A stretch of 64,000 nt of DNA from Phytophthora quininea (taxonomy: Eukaryota; Oomycota; Peronosporomycetes; Peronosporales; Peronosporaceae), in the NCBI GenBank assembly GCA_011947345.1, contig JAAVTG010001027.1, positions 34,785 through 98,784 on the forward strand. Reading direction: 5' to 3'. This document shows positions 11,831 through 23,140 of the stretch, in pieces. Made by a program: the position numbers and the translations under genes. The notes under the pieces were generated by a model, which was given only the letters and a program-made list of their open reading frames with translations, made no database searches and was not told the DNA's origin. The stretch's first letter is position 1; every line of letters starts with the position of its first letter.

Positions 11831-11959
11831 CTTCAGTCGCTATACATTTAAAAGAAATGCATGAATTGAATTAGAATTCTATCGCTTCCAATGGCTTCGT
11901 CATTCTCTAACGTTGACTAGCAGCTGACATGAATTGAATGCAGTAGTAGCGTATGAATT

Positions 11960-13028
11960 TTATGCAGCGTGGCTCACATCCAACGCCGAGTCCACCGTCA
12001 GCGTCGATACGAGACTGGACTCTACTTTTGGGTCGTTTCTGTGGAATTTGATGCGCTGCACTTTCAACTTGTCAAGCAATTCCTCTCGCTCTGCAGGGGA
12101 AGCCTTTTCAAAGGCCTCTCGTAGTGTTATGCGAAGGAATACTGGAGGGTACTTAGCCTTGTTAAACATGGCTTCCGCGACGACGTCGTATTTGACAGCA
12201 TGATTAATTGCGTTGACCCCGCGCTTCTGTACAATGGCAATCCCGATCGCCGTCGCTAGCACCAAGGCAACTCCAACGAAAGATATAATCGCGTTGACTC
12301 GAGGAATTGATGCCTGAATATTTAGTCGTTTGGTGTTGCCCGTGAAATCCATTATGGGTACTCCCATCGATGAGTTGTCAACGTGATGACGGAGCACCGC
12401 TTCGCGAAAAAGGTAGAATACTCCGGCTGTTTTAGTCATTTGGAGGCTTTCTTCCGCGTACAAGTGATTTATCTGGATGGTCCTGACGAAATTGTCATCC
12501 TCCCCGATGAGTTGCGCAGATTCTGCCATGCGCCTGAAGTAAAATTCGTGAAGAACCGAGGCAGCAATATTTCGCTTCCCATGTAAACGATAAGCGGAAC
12601 CCATCGACTCTCTCTTTGCTGGTCTTGTCGTATGTAATCGCCCACTGAGAAAACATAGTTGTCGTTCAGCGGCAAAGCAGCCTGCTGAACCATTAGCACG
12701 TCGCTAGGTTCTGGTTGAGTGGGGTTTATATCGAAGCGAACACCATGGCAATCACAGCCAATACTACAAGAGGCGTTGTACGTCTCGCTCAGATCTTCAA
12801 TTTCCCACAATAGAATGCCAAACGTCACTGAATAGACTAACTGGACCCCAGTCACGTTAACTTTTGAAGGTGATGTCGCGTCGAAAGTGTCTCCAATAAT
12901 TTTCTTACCAACGCCGATTAACAACATAGATGTGTTGGACCGGTTGCATCTGCCCGAATCGATCATCCCATTTGAATAGCGCACGTAACTTTCACAAATA
13001 CCTTGGGAAATTACAAGTGCTCGAGTAC
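11960..13028 (-). pseudogene. Multi-pass membrane protein, 3' part, separated by Gypsy insertion
   Basis: This is the C-terminal half of the gene whose 5' half is at 19869-21268. It encodes an extracellular-looking region with Asn glycosylation-type sites and a Cys-rich patch (YNASCSIGCDCHG). A hydrophobic segment follows (AIISFVGVALVLATAIGIAI), then a cytoplasmic-looking basic/acidic tail. A further frame change lies near 12560. The split is caused by the retrotransposon at 13034-19863, with CTTGG on both sides. I do not recognise the family; it resembles hypothetical oomycete membrane proteins. Confidence 0.7.
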
Positions 13029-13033
13029 CTTGG

Positions 13034-13181
13034 TGTGACGGGGTACCGTCACACGGTCGCCGTGCGCCACGGCGACCAATTAGATTAGCTCTTAGTTTTG
13101 TTGGCTCACGGCGCCCGAAGTCGGGCGCCACACAGATTGAATAGCCAGAGTTAAATTCCCCACAAGCACCGCCCCGTTACA
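13034..13181 (+). repeat. 5' LTR of Gypsy element, with three hairpins
   Basis: The LTR runs TGTGACGG to CCGTTACA. Three consecutive perfect inverted repeats lie inside: 13034-13053 (8 bp stem), 13055-13077 (10 bp stem, 3-base loop) and 13110-13129 (9 bp stem, 2-base loop). Confidence 0.95.
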
Positions 13182-13214
13182 TCTGGTAGCACTTCGTAGT
13201 CCGCCCACACGACC

Positions 13215-14535
13215 ATGAACGTGAACGACGCTTCCAATTTCAACGAAGGGGCTGGTGCCCTTGAGCACGCCAGCTTCCCCACTTATCCGTGTTTGAGTGG
13301 GAGGCGCTACACCGCCTCGCTGCGGTCTCCGGAGAAGGAGTCATCAAGACGTTGCTGACTGCTGGAACGGAGACTGCCCAACGCCTGGCTGCTCATGAGT
13401 TCATGGCGCGTGAGCTCGCTGACCTGCGTCAGCGTGCGACGACTCCCACGCCGACCAAGAACAAGAACGACATCGTGAAGCTCGATGTCTCCACCTACAG
13501 TGGTGACGGCGACGCTCGCCTCCAGCTGAATCGCTGGTTCTGTGAGATCGACATCGCGATCGAAGCTCGGCAGTTGTCTACCGAGTTTGCTCGTACCCGG
13601 TTCCTATTGTCCAAGTTGACGGGGAAGGCCAAGGAATGGGCGCTCGGCAAACTTGTCGCCGACTCCTCCTGCTTCTCGACGATGGAGTCGCTCAAGGCAG
13701 ACCTCCGCCTGGCCTTCGAGCCCCTCAAGACGAGCGTGTCCAACGCTCGGCTTTTCTGTCACTCAAGCAGGGACGGCTGTCCATGCTCGAATACATTCAG
13801 CGGGCACGACACCTGGTGTCGTGCATCACGACGAATCCGGTGGACATGGCGACTCAAGTCCATGTCTTCATCTCTGGTATGAACGCTGGCTACCAGCGTT
13901 TCTACCTGACCAGGAAGACGCCAGGGTCCCTTGAAGAAGCCTTCGAGACAGCACTACGTGAAGATTACAGCGTGTCCGCTTCCGAGGCGTTCTCCTCGCT
14001 ACCCCTTCCGTCACGGAGCCTGAGCCCATGGAGCTTGACGCCATTCAGGATTACCACGGGCGCCGACGATCCGGTCCGGCGCCAACGTCGTCCACCCGAC
14101 CGCCTCTGGCGGGCCCTAGTCGAGGCACTCGGCCCATGCGGTGCTTCCGCTGTCGCAAGCTTGGACATCGCGCGGCTGTGTGCCGCGCTCCCGCTCCGGT
14201 CTTGGCGCATGTTGTCGCCGAAGACGCTGACGGTATCGTCGCCGAGTCAAAAATGGCGACAACCAGTAGGCGCGGGGCGCCCTACTGGTCGTGGAAGGAG
14301 CGACGGCTCTCTGGTGGCAGAGCCTCCTCCTAGCCCTTCCGTGCATCGTGCACAACTATTTGCCACCACCTCCGGCAGCGACACGAGACTGATTGTCCTC
14401 AATGTTCACGTTGATGGTGCGAAGCGGCCGCTTCGCGCGCTGCTGGATTCGGGCGCGACGAACAACTTCGTTCGCGCCGAGAGTTTGTCGGTGCTACCGG
14501 CGGACCTGAGCCTTCGCGAAGGTCCGGGGAGATGA
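13215..14535 (+). pseudogene. Gypsy gag and protease, frame-broken
   Basis: The nucleocapsid precursor starts at an ATG at 13215, 33 bp after the LTR. A retrotransposon gag domain follows (SKLTGKAKEWALGKL, ILDLRLAFEPLK-like region). Then come a CX2CX4HX4C zinc knuckle (CFRCRKLGHRAAVC, about 14140-14180) and the protease active site LLDSGATNNF at about 14440-14470. Frame changes at about 13290, 13740 and 14030 put these parts in different frames. The role would be particle assembly and polyprotein cleavage. Confidence 0.8.
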
Positions 14536-17500
14536 TCGTGAAATACGCCGATGGCAAGCCACGGCGTACGCCGCGGCGCTCTACGACCTTCACGTACGAG
14601 TTCGACGGATTCCGAAGCTCCGAAGAGTTCCTCGTGATCGAGCTGAGTGGCTCGTTCGATTGCGTCTTCGGCATCCCATGGCTCGCCCGTCACCAGCCTG
14701 AGATTAACTGGCTGACCGGCACGGTCCGCCCACGTGACATCGACGTGAATGCAGTCCTGGCGTTCTTGCGCGGAACGCCGAACCGATGGCCGCATGTTGC
14801 AGTCATGGACTCCGACTCCATGACCCATGCCGCACCTGAAGTGGGCGATGGCCCTTCGTGTGCGGCATGCGAGCACGCATCCTGCGCCGGTCTTGAGCAG
14901 GTGCCTCAAGACGTGTCTGACGTGGTCGAGCATGGGTTCCCACGTCCCGATGAGCAGTGGCTCTCGACGGCGGACAACAACGTGGTCGAACAGGGGTTCC
15001 CACACCCGGATGAGCAGCGGCTCTCCGTTGACGATAAACAAGAAGATGTGGTTGAGCGTGGCCTCCCACGCGCGGTCGAGCAGGGACTCCCGCATGTGGT
15101 CGAGCAGGAGCTCTCTGATGAAGTTGACGCCGATGTCGTGTCCCGGCGTCTGAATACAGCAGACTTGGTCGAGCGTGGTCTCCCACTGCCTGCTACCGAT
15201 GCGTTCACCCGGCCAGTCCGTCGCCGTGGGCGCCGCCAGCCTCGGCGTCCCCGCGCTCCTCCGAGCGAGTCAGACACATCTGACTCCGAGGTTATCTCTG
15301 TTCTAGTGCGAGATGACGCGGCGACGAACCCGCGCACGCGCGACGTCGAGGTCGCACGTCCTCCGTGCGACGCACCCGAGATCACCAAGTTGCCTGGTCT
15401 GTCGTGGAAACACTTCCTCCACGACTTGAAACATGGTGAGATCGAGCAGGTTTGCATGATCGTCGCGGACAACTCCGCGACCATCACGGCTGTCGATGTT
15501 GACGCTGGCGACCAAGCCTTCGATGCCCGGAAACGCCCGCAAGGCGCTGAGCCTAAGTCTGCCCGCGAAGCCCGCTACTTGGCTCAGTCGTTACCGGCAC
15601 TTGAAGCCGCTGGTAACCCAGTTGCTCCGCTGGTTCGCGAGTTCATCGACATCTTCCCCGACAAGGTTCCGGCTGAACTCCCCCGATCGTGGTGTTCGAC
15701 ACGAAATTGATCTCGTTCCCGGATCGAAGTACTGTGTGACGCGACAATGGCCGCTTCCCGCGACCAAGTCAAAGCAATTGATGCGTTCTTCGAGGGTCGC
15801 CGGCAAGCCGGCCACGTCCGTGAAAGCCTCTCTCCACACTCCAGTCCTACGTTCTGTGTGAAGAAGGCGACGGGCGGTTGGCGCATTGTCCACGCCTTCA
15901 ACAAGCTCAATGACGCCACCATCCCAGCACAAACGCCGATCCCACGGAAGGACATGGTGCTCGACACTATGTCTGGCAGCACCGTGTACAGTGCTATCGA
16001 CCTGATGGATGGCTTCTACCAAATCTTGATGCGTGAAGAAGACGTGCCGTTAACCGCGGTCAGCACGCCCAGCGGAATGTTGTGGGAATGGCTCGTGATG
16101 CCGCAGGGGCTCAAGAACGCCCCTGCCACATTCAACCGCATGGTGTCCAATCTTCTTCGCCCGTATCGAGACTTCGCGCCCAGCTACTTCGACGACATCT
16201 TCATTCACAGTCGTGCCGAGAGCGGCACGACGGACGTCGACATCCACCTTCAACACCTCCGCAAGGTGTTCGAGGTGATGCGGGAAAACAAGCTGTACGC
16301 CAACTTGAAGAAATGCATCTTCTGCGCTCCCGAGATCCCGGTACTCGGGAGCTACGTCAGCAAAGACGGCGTTCGAGCCGACCCGGAGAAGATCGCGGCG
16401 ATCTGCTCTTGGCCAACCCCGCTGGACCAGAAGCAGCTCCGGCAGTGGCTCGGACTCGCCACTTATCTCCACCACTACTCGAAGAACTTCGCTTCGACTG
16501 TTCGGCCGCTGTCGCAACTCCTGAAAGCCGACGCCACGTGGTCGTGGCGCCCCGAGCACCAAGCAGCCTTCGACGCGGTGAAGACAAGCTTATCCACCGC
16601 GCCAGTCCTAATGCTCCCGGACCACTCGAAGTCTTTTCACGTGGTGTGTGACGCGAGCGACTTCGCGATCGGTTGCGCCTTGATGCAGTTCGACGACACT
16701 GGTCGCGAACGAGTGGTGAGCTACCAGTCGCGTCAACTGAAGCCTGCGGAGCGGAATTATCCAGTCCACGACAAGGAGCTGTTGGCGATGCGATACGCCC
16801 TCATCAAGTTCCGCGTGTATCTCTTGGGCGAGCAGACCTTCGTGGTCTACACGGATCACGCGTCGCTGCGGACAGCGACCAAGAGTCCCCACTTGTCCCA
16901 GCGCATGGCGCGTTGGCTGTCGCTCTTCTCGGAGTACAACTTCGTCGTTCACTACAAGCCGGGCAAGACCAACATCCTTGCCGACGCACTCTCGCGTCGC
17001 CCAGATTACGTGCAATCGGGTCGCCATGCGATTGGCGACGAGGATGACGACGAATGCGCAATGTGCACCGCTGATGACATCGCTGCTGTTGAAGTCGCAG
17101 CGTCCACTCCGCTCCGCAACCTGATCGCGGCCGCGTACGAGTCGGACGCAGCGTGCTCCGAATTGATTAAGTACCTGAGAGAACCATCAGACGCGGCGCG
17201 GCGCCGCTTGTCCCTTCGCAGTCGCGCCCGTGTTGACCGCTACAGTCTCGATGGGGATCTGCTGACCTTCCGCGTCGATCGCGCGGACCCGCCACGCATA
17301 GTCGTCCCGCTTGACGACGACCTCAGAGCCCGACTGATCCATGAGTTTCACGATACCCCTAGCGGCGGCCACCTCGGACGCGAGAAAACATTCGCGTCAC
17401 TATCGCGCGACTTCTACTGGCCACACATGTACAAGTGGGTACGCAAGTGGGTCCGCTCCTGTGAAGCGTGCCAGCGTGTCAAGCCTTCGCCGTCGAAGCG

Positions 17501-19119
17501 AGCCCCGCTTCGACCTCTTCCAGTCGCGACGGGTCCGTGGACATCGGTCAGCATGGATTTCGTTTTTGGTCTGCCACGAGACGCTCAAGGCCGCACAGGC
17601 ATACTTGTTTTCGTCGACCGATTTAGCAAGATGGCCCACCTTGCTCCCGTTGCCTCATCGATCACCGCGTCTCAGTCGGCGGCGCTGTTTCTCGACACAG
17701 TGTATCGCCACCATGGACTTCCATCCTCAATTGTATCCGATCGAGACCCGCGTTTTACTGCAGCTTTCTGGACGGAACTCTTCAAACTTGTCGGGACGCG
17801 GTTGGCGATGTCCACCGCGTCACATCCTGAGACCGATGGCCAGACCGAACGAGTTAACCGGATTGTCGAAGACGTGCTGCGGAGTTACGCCACGTCATTC
17901 ACGTCATGGAGCTCTTTCCTGCCGATGGTGGAGTTCGCCATCAATAACGCCGTGCACGCGTCAACTGGCCTGACGCCATTCTTCGTCAACTTTGGCCGTC
18001 ACCCGCGCGTTCCGGCGCTCCTTGGGCTGGAGCGCCCCTTCCAGTTCAGCTGTCAGGGACCCACGACGTTGCGACCTCCACTTCCACTGGTGTCGCCTCC
18101 GCAGCGCCGCACGAGTTGACCGCTAACCCCAATGTGAACGCGGTGACCACGAGGTCTTCCACGCGGGACTCCAGCCAGGGTCCTCTTACACGGGCCGCCG
18201 CGCGAGCGTCGGCTGCTTCTCCACGAGATGTTGCTGCTTGGACCAGTCGGACGCTGATCAACCCGCGTCCGCGTCGCGCAGCTGAGCTTCGCACTGCACC
18301 TGATTCGGTCTCGGCTACTGGGCCTCCGCCGTCAAACTTTGCGCCCAACGCGGCGCCGCAGCGGAGCGACACTGCGGCTGTCCATGAGTTCGTGCAACAG
18401 CGCGCGGCGATTGTCCGCTACGTCCGCGACGCGATCGCTGCTGCCGTCGATCGCCAGAAGGAGAATGCGGACCGCAGCGGACGCCGAAACGTGGAAAGGT
18501 TCCACGTTGGGGACCAGGTCCTATTATCTACCAATGGGATTTCCCCAACCCTTGTGACGAATCTGGGCGCAAACAAGCTCGCGCCACGGTACATTGGCCC
18601 ATTCAAGGTGTTAAAGATCATTGGAGATGCTTATCGGCTACAACTACCATCTGCCCTGCGACTACACCCGACGTTTTACGTCGGTCGTCTGCGCCGCTAC
18701 CGCCCGGCGTCGATCCCTAGCGATAATCCGGTGCCGCGTGACGCGGCACCACAACATCTGCCGCAACGCTCGATTCTCCCGCTCCAGCTGCTCCACGCAG
18801 CTCTCCAGGCGCTCCAGACGACGCGCCATCGCCCACTCGCGCTCGGTTCCTTCGCGACGGCCCGGCTCCGCTTGTTGATCGCGATGGTAACTTTCGTCAC
18901 ATTGTGGAAGCCATCCTTGATCACGACGACTCCACCGGTAGTCGCAGCGCTCGTCGCTGCGACGGGGATATCCCGAGCTCCCGCCGGTATCTGGTCCGGT
19001 GGATTGGACCGCTGGACGACAGCTGGGAGCCGCGGGAGGTGCTGCTAGCGGACGTTCCGGACTGCGTGGAGGCGTACGAGGCAGGCCTTCCACGGGGCGC
19101 GACTCCTCGCCGCGCCTAG
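14532..19119 (+). pseudogene. Gypsy pol (RT, RNase H, integrase, chromodomain), frame-broken
   Basis: The entry to reverse transcriptase is recognisable at about 15690 (PDRGVRHEIDLVPGSKY), where a frame change lies. RT has the catalytic box SYFDDIFIHS (about 16190), and RNase H the start VVCDASDFAIGCAL. Integrase has the HHCC finger (ending CEACQRVK) and D,D-35-E residues in SMDFVFGLP, VSDRDPRFTAAF and PETDGQTERVNR. The chromodomain (RRYLVRWIGPLDDSWEP, about 18980-19040) is in another frame from the preceding linker. The long frame 15747-18119 is otherwise open, so few lesions separate this copy from a working one. Confidence 0.9.
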
Positions 19120-19621
19120 CCTCGTGCAGCGCTCGCTGGAACAGCCCCACCAGCTTGCGCTCGGCTTCGGAAAGGGGTGTGGCGCTTGTGATGCGCTCCC
19201 AAACAGCGTCACTTGGTCGCGGTACGCTGTACCCGCGACAACTTGGACATCCGATGCGATAATGAGCGAAGCAGCAGTCGCGGTCGGCATCCCATGACAA
19301 CTCGCAAATCTGGACCGCCAAGGCCCCCACGGAGAAGCGCGAGTGCTGCTCCTCGCGCTGCAGGAGTTTCTGCTGGAACGCCGCTGGCCCCTCCGTGTTC
19401 CAGCGGTTGACGAACGCCGTCCAGGACCGATCCATCGACTGCGCGGTGACGCTGCCGATCGCAGCGTCGGGTTTGCTTCGCGTGGCGCGCCAGCGGCTAA
19501 ACAGCGCACGCATTTCGCTGTCACTGAGGGCGTTGTCGAAGCCACTGCAGTCCGTGAAGGCCCAACGCTCCAGGACCTCCTCGTACGTCACGAGCTCGGC
19601 GTCCACGGTGTCTCTGTCCAT
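18662..19621 (-). CDS. Antisense open reading frame within the Gypsy element (319 residues)
   Basis: This is an uninterrupted minus-strand frame. It starts about 95 bp inside the 3' LTR and runs back across the end of pol. The N-terminal 165 residues lie in DNA between pol and the LTR where the plus strand has no recognisable domain. They include a Cys-rich segment (CCFAHYRIGCPSCRGY) and well-formed helices (SEAERKLVGLFQRALHEARR). The middle is Pro/Ser/Arg-rich and lies opposite the plus-strand chromodomain. Next is a leucine-zipper-like coil (RLERLESCVEQLERENRALR). I do not recognise the protein. Antisense extra frames are known in some plant Gypsy elements. It could still be chance, but its protein-like composition in the part not overlapping pol argues against that. 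Confidence 0.5.
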   Translation of the reverse strand: MDRDTVDAELVTYEEVLERWAFTDCSGFDNALSDSEMRALFSRWRATRSKPDAAIGSVTAQSMDRSWTAFVNRWNTEGPAAFQQKLLQREEQHSRFSVGALAVQICELSWDADRDCCFAHYRIGCPSCRGYSVPRPSDAVWERITSATPLSEAERKLVGLFQRALHEARRGEESRPVEGLPRTPPRSPERPLAAPPAAPSCRPAVQSTGPDTGGSSGYPRRSDERCDYRWSRRDQGWLPQCDESYHRDQQAEPGRREGTEREWAMARRLERLESCVEQLERENRALRQMLWCRVTRHRIIARDRRRAVAAQTTDVKRRV

Positions 19622-19716
19622 GTTCGTACTGCTGCTGTCGCGGGTGGCTCTTTCGATTGTGAAGAGCTCACCAAGCTGTTTGGGATCATCGCAGCTTCAA
19701 CCTTACGTAGGGGTGG

Positions 19717-19863
19717 TGTGACGGGGTACCGTCACACGGTCGCCGTGCGCCACGGCGACCAATTAGATTAGCTCTTAGTTTTGTTGGCTCACGGCGCCCG
19801 AAGTCGGGCGCCACACAGATGAATAGCCAGAGTTAAATTCCCCACAAGCACCGCCCCGTTACA
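19717..19863 (+). repeat. 3' LTR of Gypsy element
   Basis: It matches the 5' LTR apart from one missing T (CAGATGAATA against CAGATTGAATA). It carries the same three hairpins and is followed by the CTTGG target duplication. Confidence 0.95.
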
Positions 19864-19868
19864 CTTGG

Positions 19869-21268
19869 TCTTGGCCTTGTGGAACCTTCAATAATAAATC
19901 CGATTGTAAACAGCCATCGGAGGTGCAGTCGTCGGTGATGTTGTAGTAGTCACTAAGTGGAGTTGTCGGGATATCGATCGTAAGTGCGTTGAATTCGATC
20001 GAGTCACTCAGGTTGAAGTGTTGGTACTTCACACCGACATTATCCATGGAAATGTTGGGGTTGCTTATTTTCTGGTGAAGTAAATCAGTCGACGTGGCGA
20101 CGAAATCTGCTGAAGAGATTCCTGCTAATTCAGCTGCCGAGATAGTTCCGTTTGTAGTATTTCCTCTCTTTTTGACAAGTGCATTTGTGAACACGCCGTA
20201 ATCCAATAATGAATCCTGGTCCAGAGGCCACAAAAACTCTCCTTGTTCTTTCATAACCACCGGTAACGTCAAAGTGCTGCTAGCACGAGAAATGACGCGT
20301 TCTCAACGCTCATAGGCAACTCGTTGTCGGCTGGTAAGGCGGATATCGAAGTCTCATTCAGGGTAGTATCCAGCGGTGGTTCACTTGGGTAGCGCCGTTT
20401 TCAGAATATCTCGTTGCCACTCACGTGGTCCAAATCTAAACCAAGCCAGTGACGCTATAAGGTCCTCCCCACTGCTGGTATCACGATCCGTTAGCTGTGT
20501 GCGGAGGATTGTGTTTAACACAGAATTTCCTGGTTGACTTTCGGCAAATGACGCATTCCATGTCGTGACCAGCGAGCCATTCGGTAAAGGCTTTGGCTGA
20601 GTGTCGACCATAGGTGTCGCCTGAACTAGATCTGACTGATTGATCACTGAGTTCACGTCCCCATCTACGAGTTGGACGTTGAGTGCATTCAGACCATTCG
20701 TCATCAAAAAGGATACAAAAGCCCCCGCGAGCGCTGTGACGATATATAAGCGCGACCTGATCTGCAGAGTTGATCTTGGAATAAAGCTCAGGCATGCCAC
20801 AGCCACTAGCATCGACAGCGCATCTCCAACTGGTTTCAACACTGCTGCAACGATAAAACCCGAGATGGCATTGTAATTGTCGCTTTTCGCCTTTTGTCTA
20901 CCAGGATCTGTGATGTCGGAAACAACATCCAGCGTCCTGCCGTCACCATAAAACAGGACGAGAAACGGCAGCATTGCACCCGTGGCTATCACCACCGCAA
21001 GCAATAGTCGGTCCCAGCGCACGTCGATTCGAAGCATAGTCGATGTAGCCCCCTCTTCTTCTAGGGTCTTGCTGTCGTCGATAATATCGCCAGGATCAGG
21101 TGGTGACGACTTCGTCGACTCCAACAGCCCAAACACACCATCACTGCTGCTGCGGGACCATTTCCGGTTTATTAGGCCCGTCTTGCTTGCACCGTCGCCG
21201 GAGGCGCTCCGTTGAATTGGTCGTCTTTGCCGGTAGTTGGCATTTTGAGTAATGGAGGCTGCGGCCAT
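19869..21268 (-). pseudogene. Multi-pass membrane protein, 5' part
   Basis: The N-terminal half begins at an ATG at 21268. It has a Ser/Arg-rich cytoplasmic leader and then three hydrophobic segments (LLLAVVIATGAMLPFLVLFY, the AVLKPVGDALSMLVAVACLS region, and LYIVTALAGAFVSFLMTNGL). A long region with Asn-x-Ser/Thr sites follows and is probably outside the cell. A frame change lies at about 20300-20380. The gene continues at 13028-11960 across the Gypsy insertion. It is a hypothetical oomycete membrane protein with no known activity. Confidence 0.7.
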
Positions 21269-21762
21269 CCACCAAGGCCTGCCGGACGATATCCATGGTA
21301 AGGTCTGTGTGGACGGACAATTCAGTTAATCGGGTCCAGTTCTACCTGACTGAAGAGAATATCCATAGCGCCCATTCAAGATACAAAAGGAAAGTAAATA
21401 GAGCAAGATTGGCGTTACTGCGATGGTCCTCGTCTCCATCGTCTTTCTTGAGTTGATGAACCCAGCGGCGGCACAACAGAAATTAGCACACAAGTCCATA
21501 CGTCTCGACAATGACGTTCGTAACGAGCATCAATTTTTATCCGTTGAGTGACAACATCAACCCAAGCCTTGCCTCATTTCTCCACTAATAAAAAGAAGAA
21601 AACATCTTCATCCATGCAGGGTTCGTTTCTCGCATCCGCGCCAGGAACACCGCAGCAAAAATTATCCCGCCGGAGCGAAGCGGAGGCGGGCGATCCACAG
21701 CTGCATCGAACCATAACCCGCCGCCGCTACGCGGCGGCTCTCAGTGACAGTATCTAAGGCTC
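21269..21762. other. Stretch without recognisable gene, up to the palindrome arm
   Basis: This is AT-rich then GC-rich sequence with only short frames. A GC-rich inverted-repeat-like patch is visible near 21668-21740. I see no transposon ends. Similarity to the left arm begins at about 21763. Confidence 0.5.
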
Positions 21763-21894
21763 TGCAGCGCCTGTTTTCCTCGCACCGACTACGGTACGTA
21801 CCATGGCATTTCTGATCGTGAAGATTGGATGGCACCCGCTCGATGCCATTCCTCGATTTTCCGTCCAGCACTCAATTGTTTTCGCTTCTCCAAT

Positions 21895-22309
21895 ATGCGC
21901 GTCTCGCTTTGCCTGCTGTTTGCTGTTATTGCCACCTTTGCTGCGAGTGGAAGCGCCTCCGACCAGACCGCGATCTCGAAGGTAGAATCACCCGACGCGG
22001 TGCGCTCGTTGACTCAAGACCAGGACGAAGGCAAGAAGTTTCTGCGAGGACTCAACATGATAGATGCAACTGAAGACGACGACGAGGAGAGCCATTGCCA
22101 ACCTGCGCAACCTCACCAAGCAGAGAAAAATCTTCCGGGCAATGGCCACAGACGACACTTACCGCAATACTGTCTACGCCGGGTGGCGCGCTGAGAAGTT
22201 GACCCCAGAAATGGTCCGCATGGATTTCCACTTCCTCAGATCCCGCGAAGGTATGTCCGCCTTCGACGGGTATGTGGACTACATCGCGAAGCACGGCTTC
22301 CCAGCATAA
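21895..22309 (+). pseudogene. RXLR-dEER-type secreted effector, right copy, broken after the acidic EE motif
   Basis: This is the same gene as at 7329-7744: signal peptide (MRVSLCLLFAVIATFAASG), an RXLR-like KKFLRG motif in frame, and the DDDEE acidic motif. Two bases are missing directly after it (about 22090), so the C-terminal WY-like region is out of frame. The two copies are therefore disabled at different points within about 60 bp of each other. The C-terminal region is otherwise identical in the parts compared and ends at 22309. Confidence 0.8.
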
Positions 22310-22410
22310 GAAACAAATGTGAATATAACTGCAATATGTATCCTTTCAAATTCGACTATTTAGTGTAGAACACATATTTTGACCTTATTCCATCAAACCG
22401 CGAGTATATC

Positions 22411-22743
22411 AATCAGGAGAGCTCGTTCGTGACCATGCTACAGCGCACGAGCAGCCTGGTGCGGCGTGTTATCGACCAGGAGGAGGCCCATGCTGCATAC
22501 AACCGCCATGTACTCACAGAGGTGCGTAGAAGCAACAAAGAAGGAGCCAACATTTGGGGTGATGAAGTTTTGGATACACGTGTCATCCAGGTGCAGAGCG
22601 TCCTGGACGAGATGGTGTACGACGTGGAGAGCTGCGAGCACGAGCGCGAGCTTGTGTTACTTAAGAGAAAATTAAATGCGGCGGAGAGTTCGTTGTCGGA
22701 GTACCAGGAACGAGAGAGCGAGCTGATCCAGGAGAGACAGCAG
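22411..22743 (+). CDS. Coiled-coil protein, right copy, first visible exon
   Basis: This matches the exon at 4882-4562. It is preceded by TATCAATCAG, a plausible 3' splice site, so an earlier exon may exist. The first ATG is at 22435. The exon ends with CAG|GTGTGG at 22743. The hAT element then begins at 22814, inside the following intron at its 3' end, and separates this exon from the rest of the gene at 30417-31922 by 7.6 kb. Confidence 0.6.
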
Positions 22744-22813
22744 GTGTGGCATGTGATACCCTTGTTGTTGTCAATTTACTGTAAAATTATGACTGAAAAT
22801 TATGTATGAGGCT

Positions 22814-22960
22814 TAGAGTTGGGTAATCGACCAGATCGGATTGATCGATCTGTACCTTCTGACCGATTCGATTGGTCCATACCGATTATCGATTTTTATC
22901 GATTGAATCCGATCGGATCCGATTCGATCGGATCGACTCGATATAAAAAATCTAACTGAT
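22814..22960 (+). repeat. hAT left end: terminal inverted repeat and subterminal repeats
   Basis: The 13 bp terminal repeat is followed by many overlapping CGATT, GATCGG and GATCCGAT units (about 22828-22945). They are similar to those at the right end and are probable transposase binding sites. Confidence 0.85.
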
Positions 22961-23140
22961 CCTGCAGAAACAGATCCAGTGTTGCATTTGAATACGAAGG
23001 ATAACAGGTGTGAACTACAACGACAGCGAGTTCATCCTTCTATTTCTAATATAATTTTAAACGAGCTTCCGCATTCAAAACAAAAGGTTCTAGTCATCTG
23101 ACTCGGACCTTCGACAAAGTTTCTGCCCACTGGGCAGGCA

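Larger units (their letters stand above)
13034..19863 (+). mobile_element. Gypsy LTR retrotransposon with chromodomain and very short LTRs
   Basis: The 6.8 kb element is bounded by 148 and 147 bp LTRs that differ by one base indel in the parts I compared. It is flanked by the 5 bp target duplication CTTGG (13029-13033 and 19864-19868). It contains gag with a zinc knuckle, an aspartic protease (DSGATNNF), reverse transcriptase, RNase H, integrase and a C-terminal chromodomain, in Gypsy order. The primer site after the 5' LTR starts TGGTAGCA, which fits initiator tRNA-Met. A polypurine run (AGGGGTGG) precedes the 3' LTR. Near-identical LTRs indicate recent insertion, but the coding region has several frame breaks. 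Confidence 0.95.

Noticed and set aside
15001..15180. Tandem repeats (GTGGTCGAGCAGGG type) in the Gypsy element as a separate repeat locus
   Set aside because: They encode a repetitive linker between protease and reverse transcriptase in frame with the element's own coding sequence.
14406..15487. Long minus-strand frames in the Gypsy gag-pol region
   Set aside because: They overlap the region between protease and reverse transcriptase and consist of translated direct repeats (GAGCAG, GTGGTCGAG). No helical or Cys-rich module is present, unlike the antisense frame at 18662-19621.
22828..22960. Repeated GATCCGAT units as a possible CRISPR-like or satellite array
   Set aside because: The units are short, overlapping and adjoin the hAT terminal repeat at both ends. 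They are transposon subterminal repeats.
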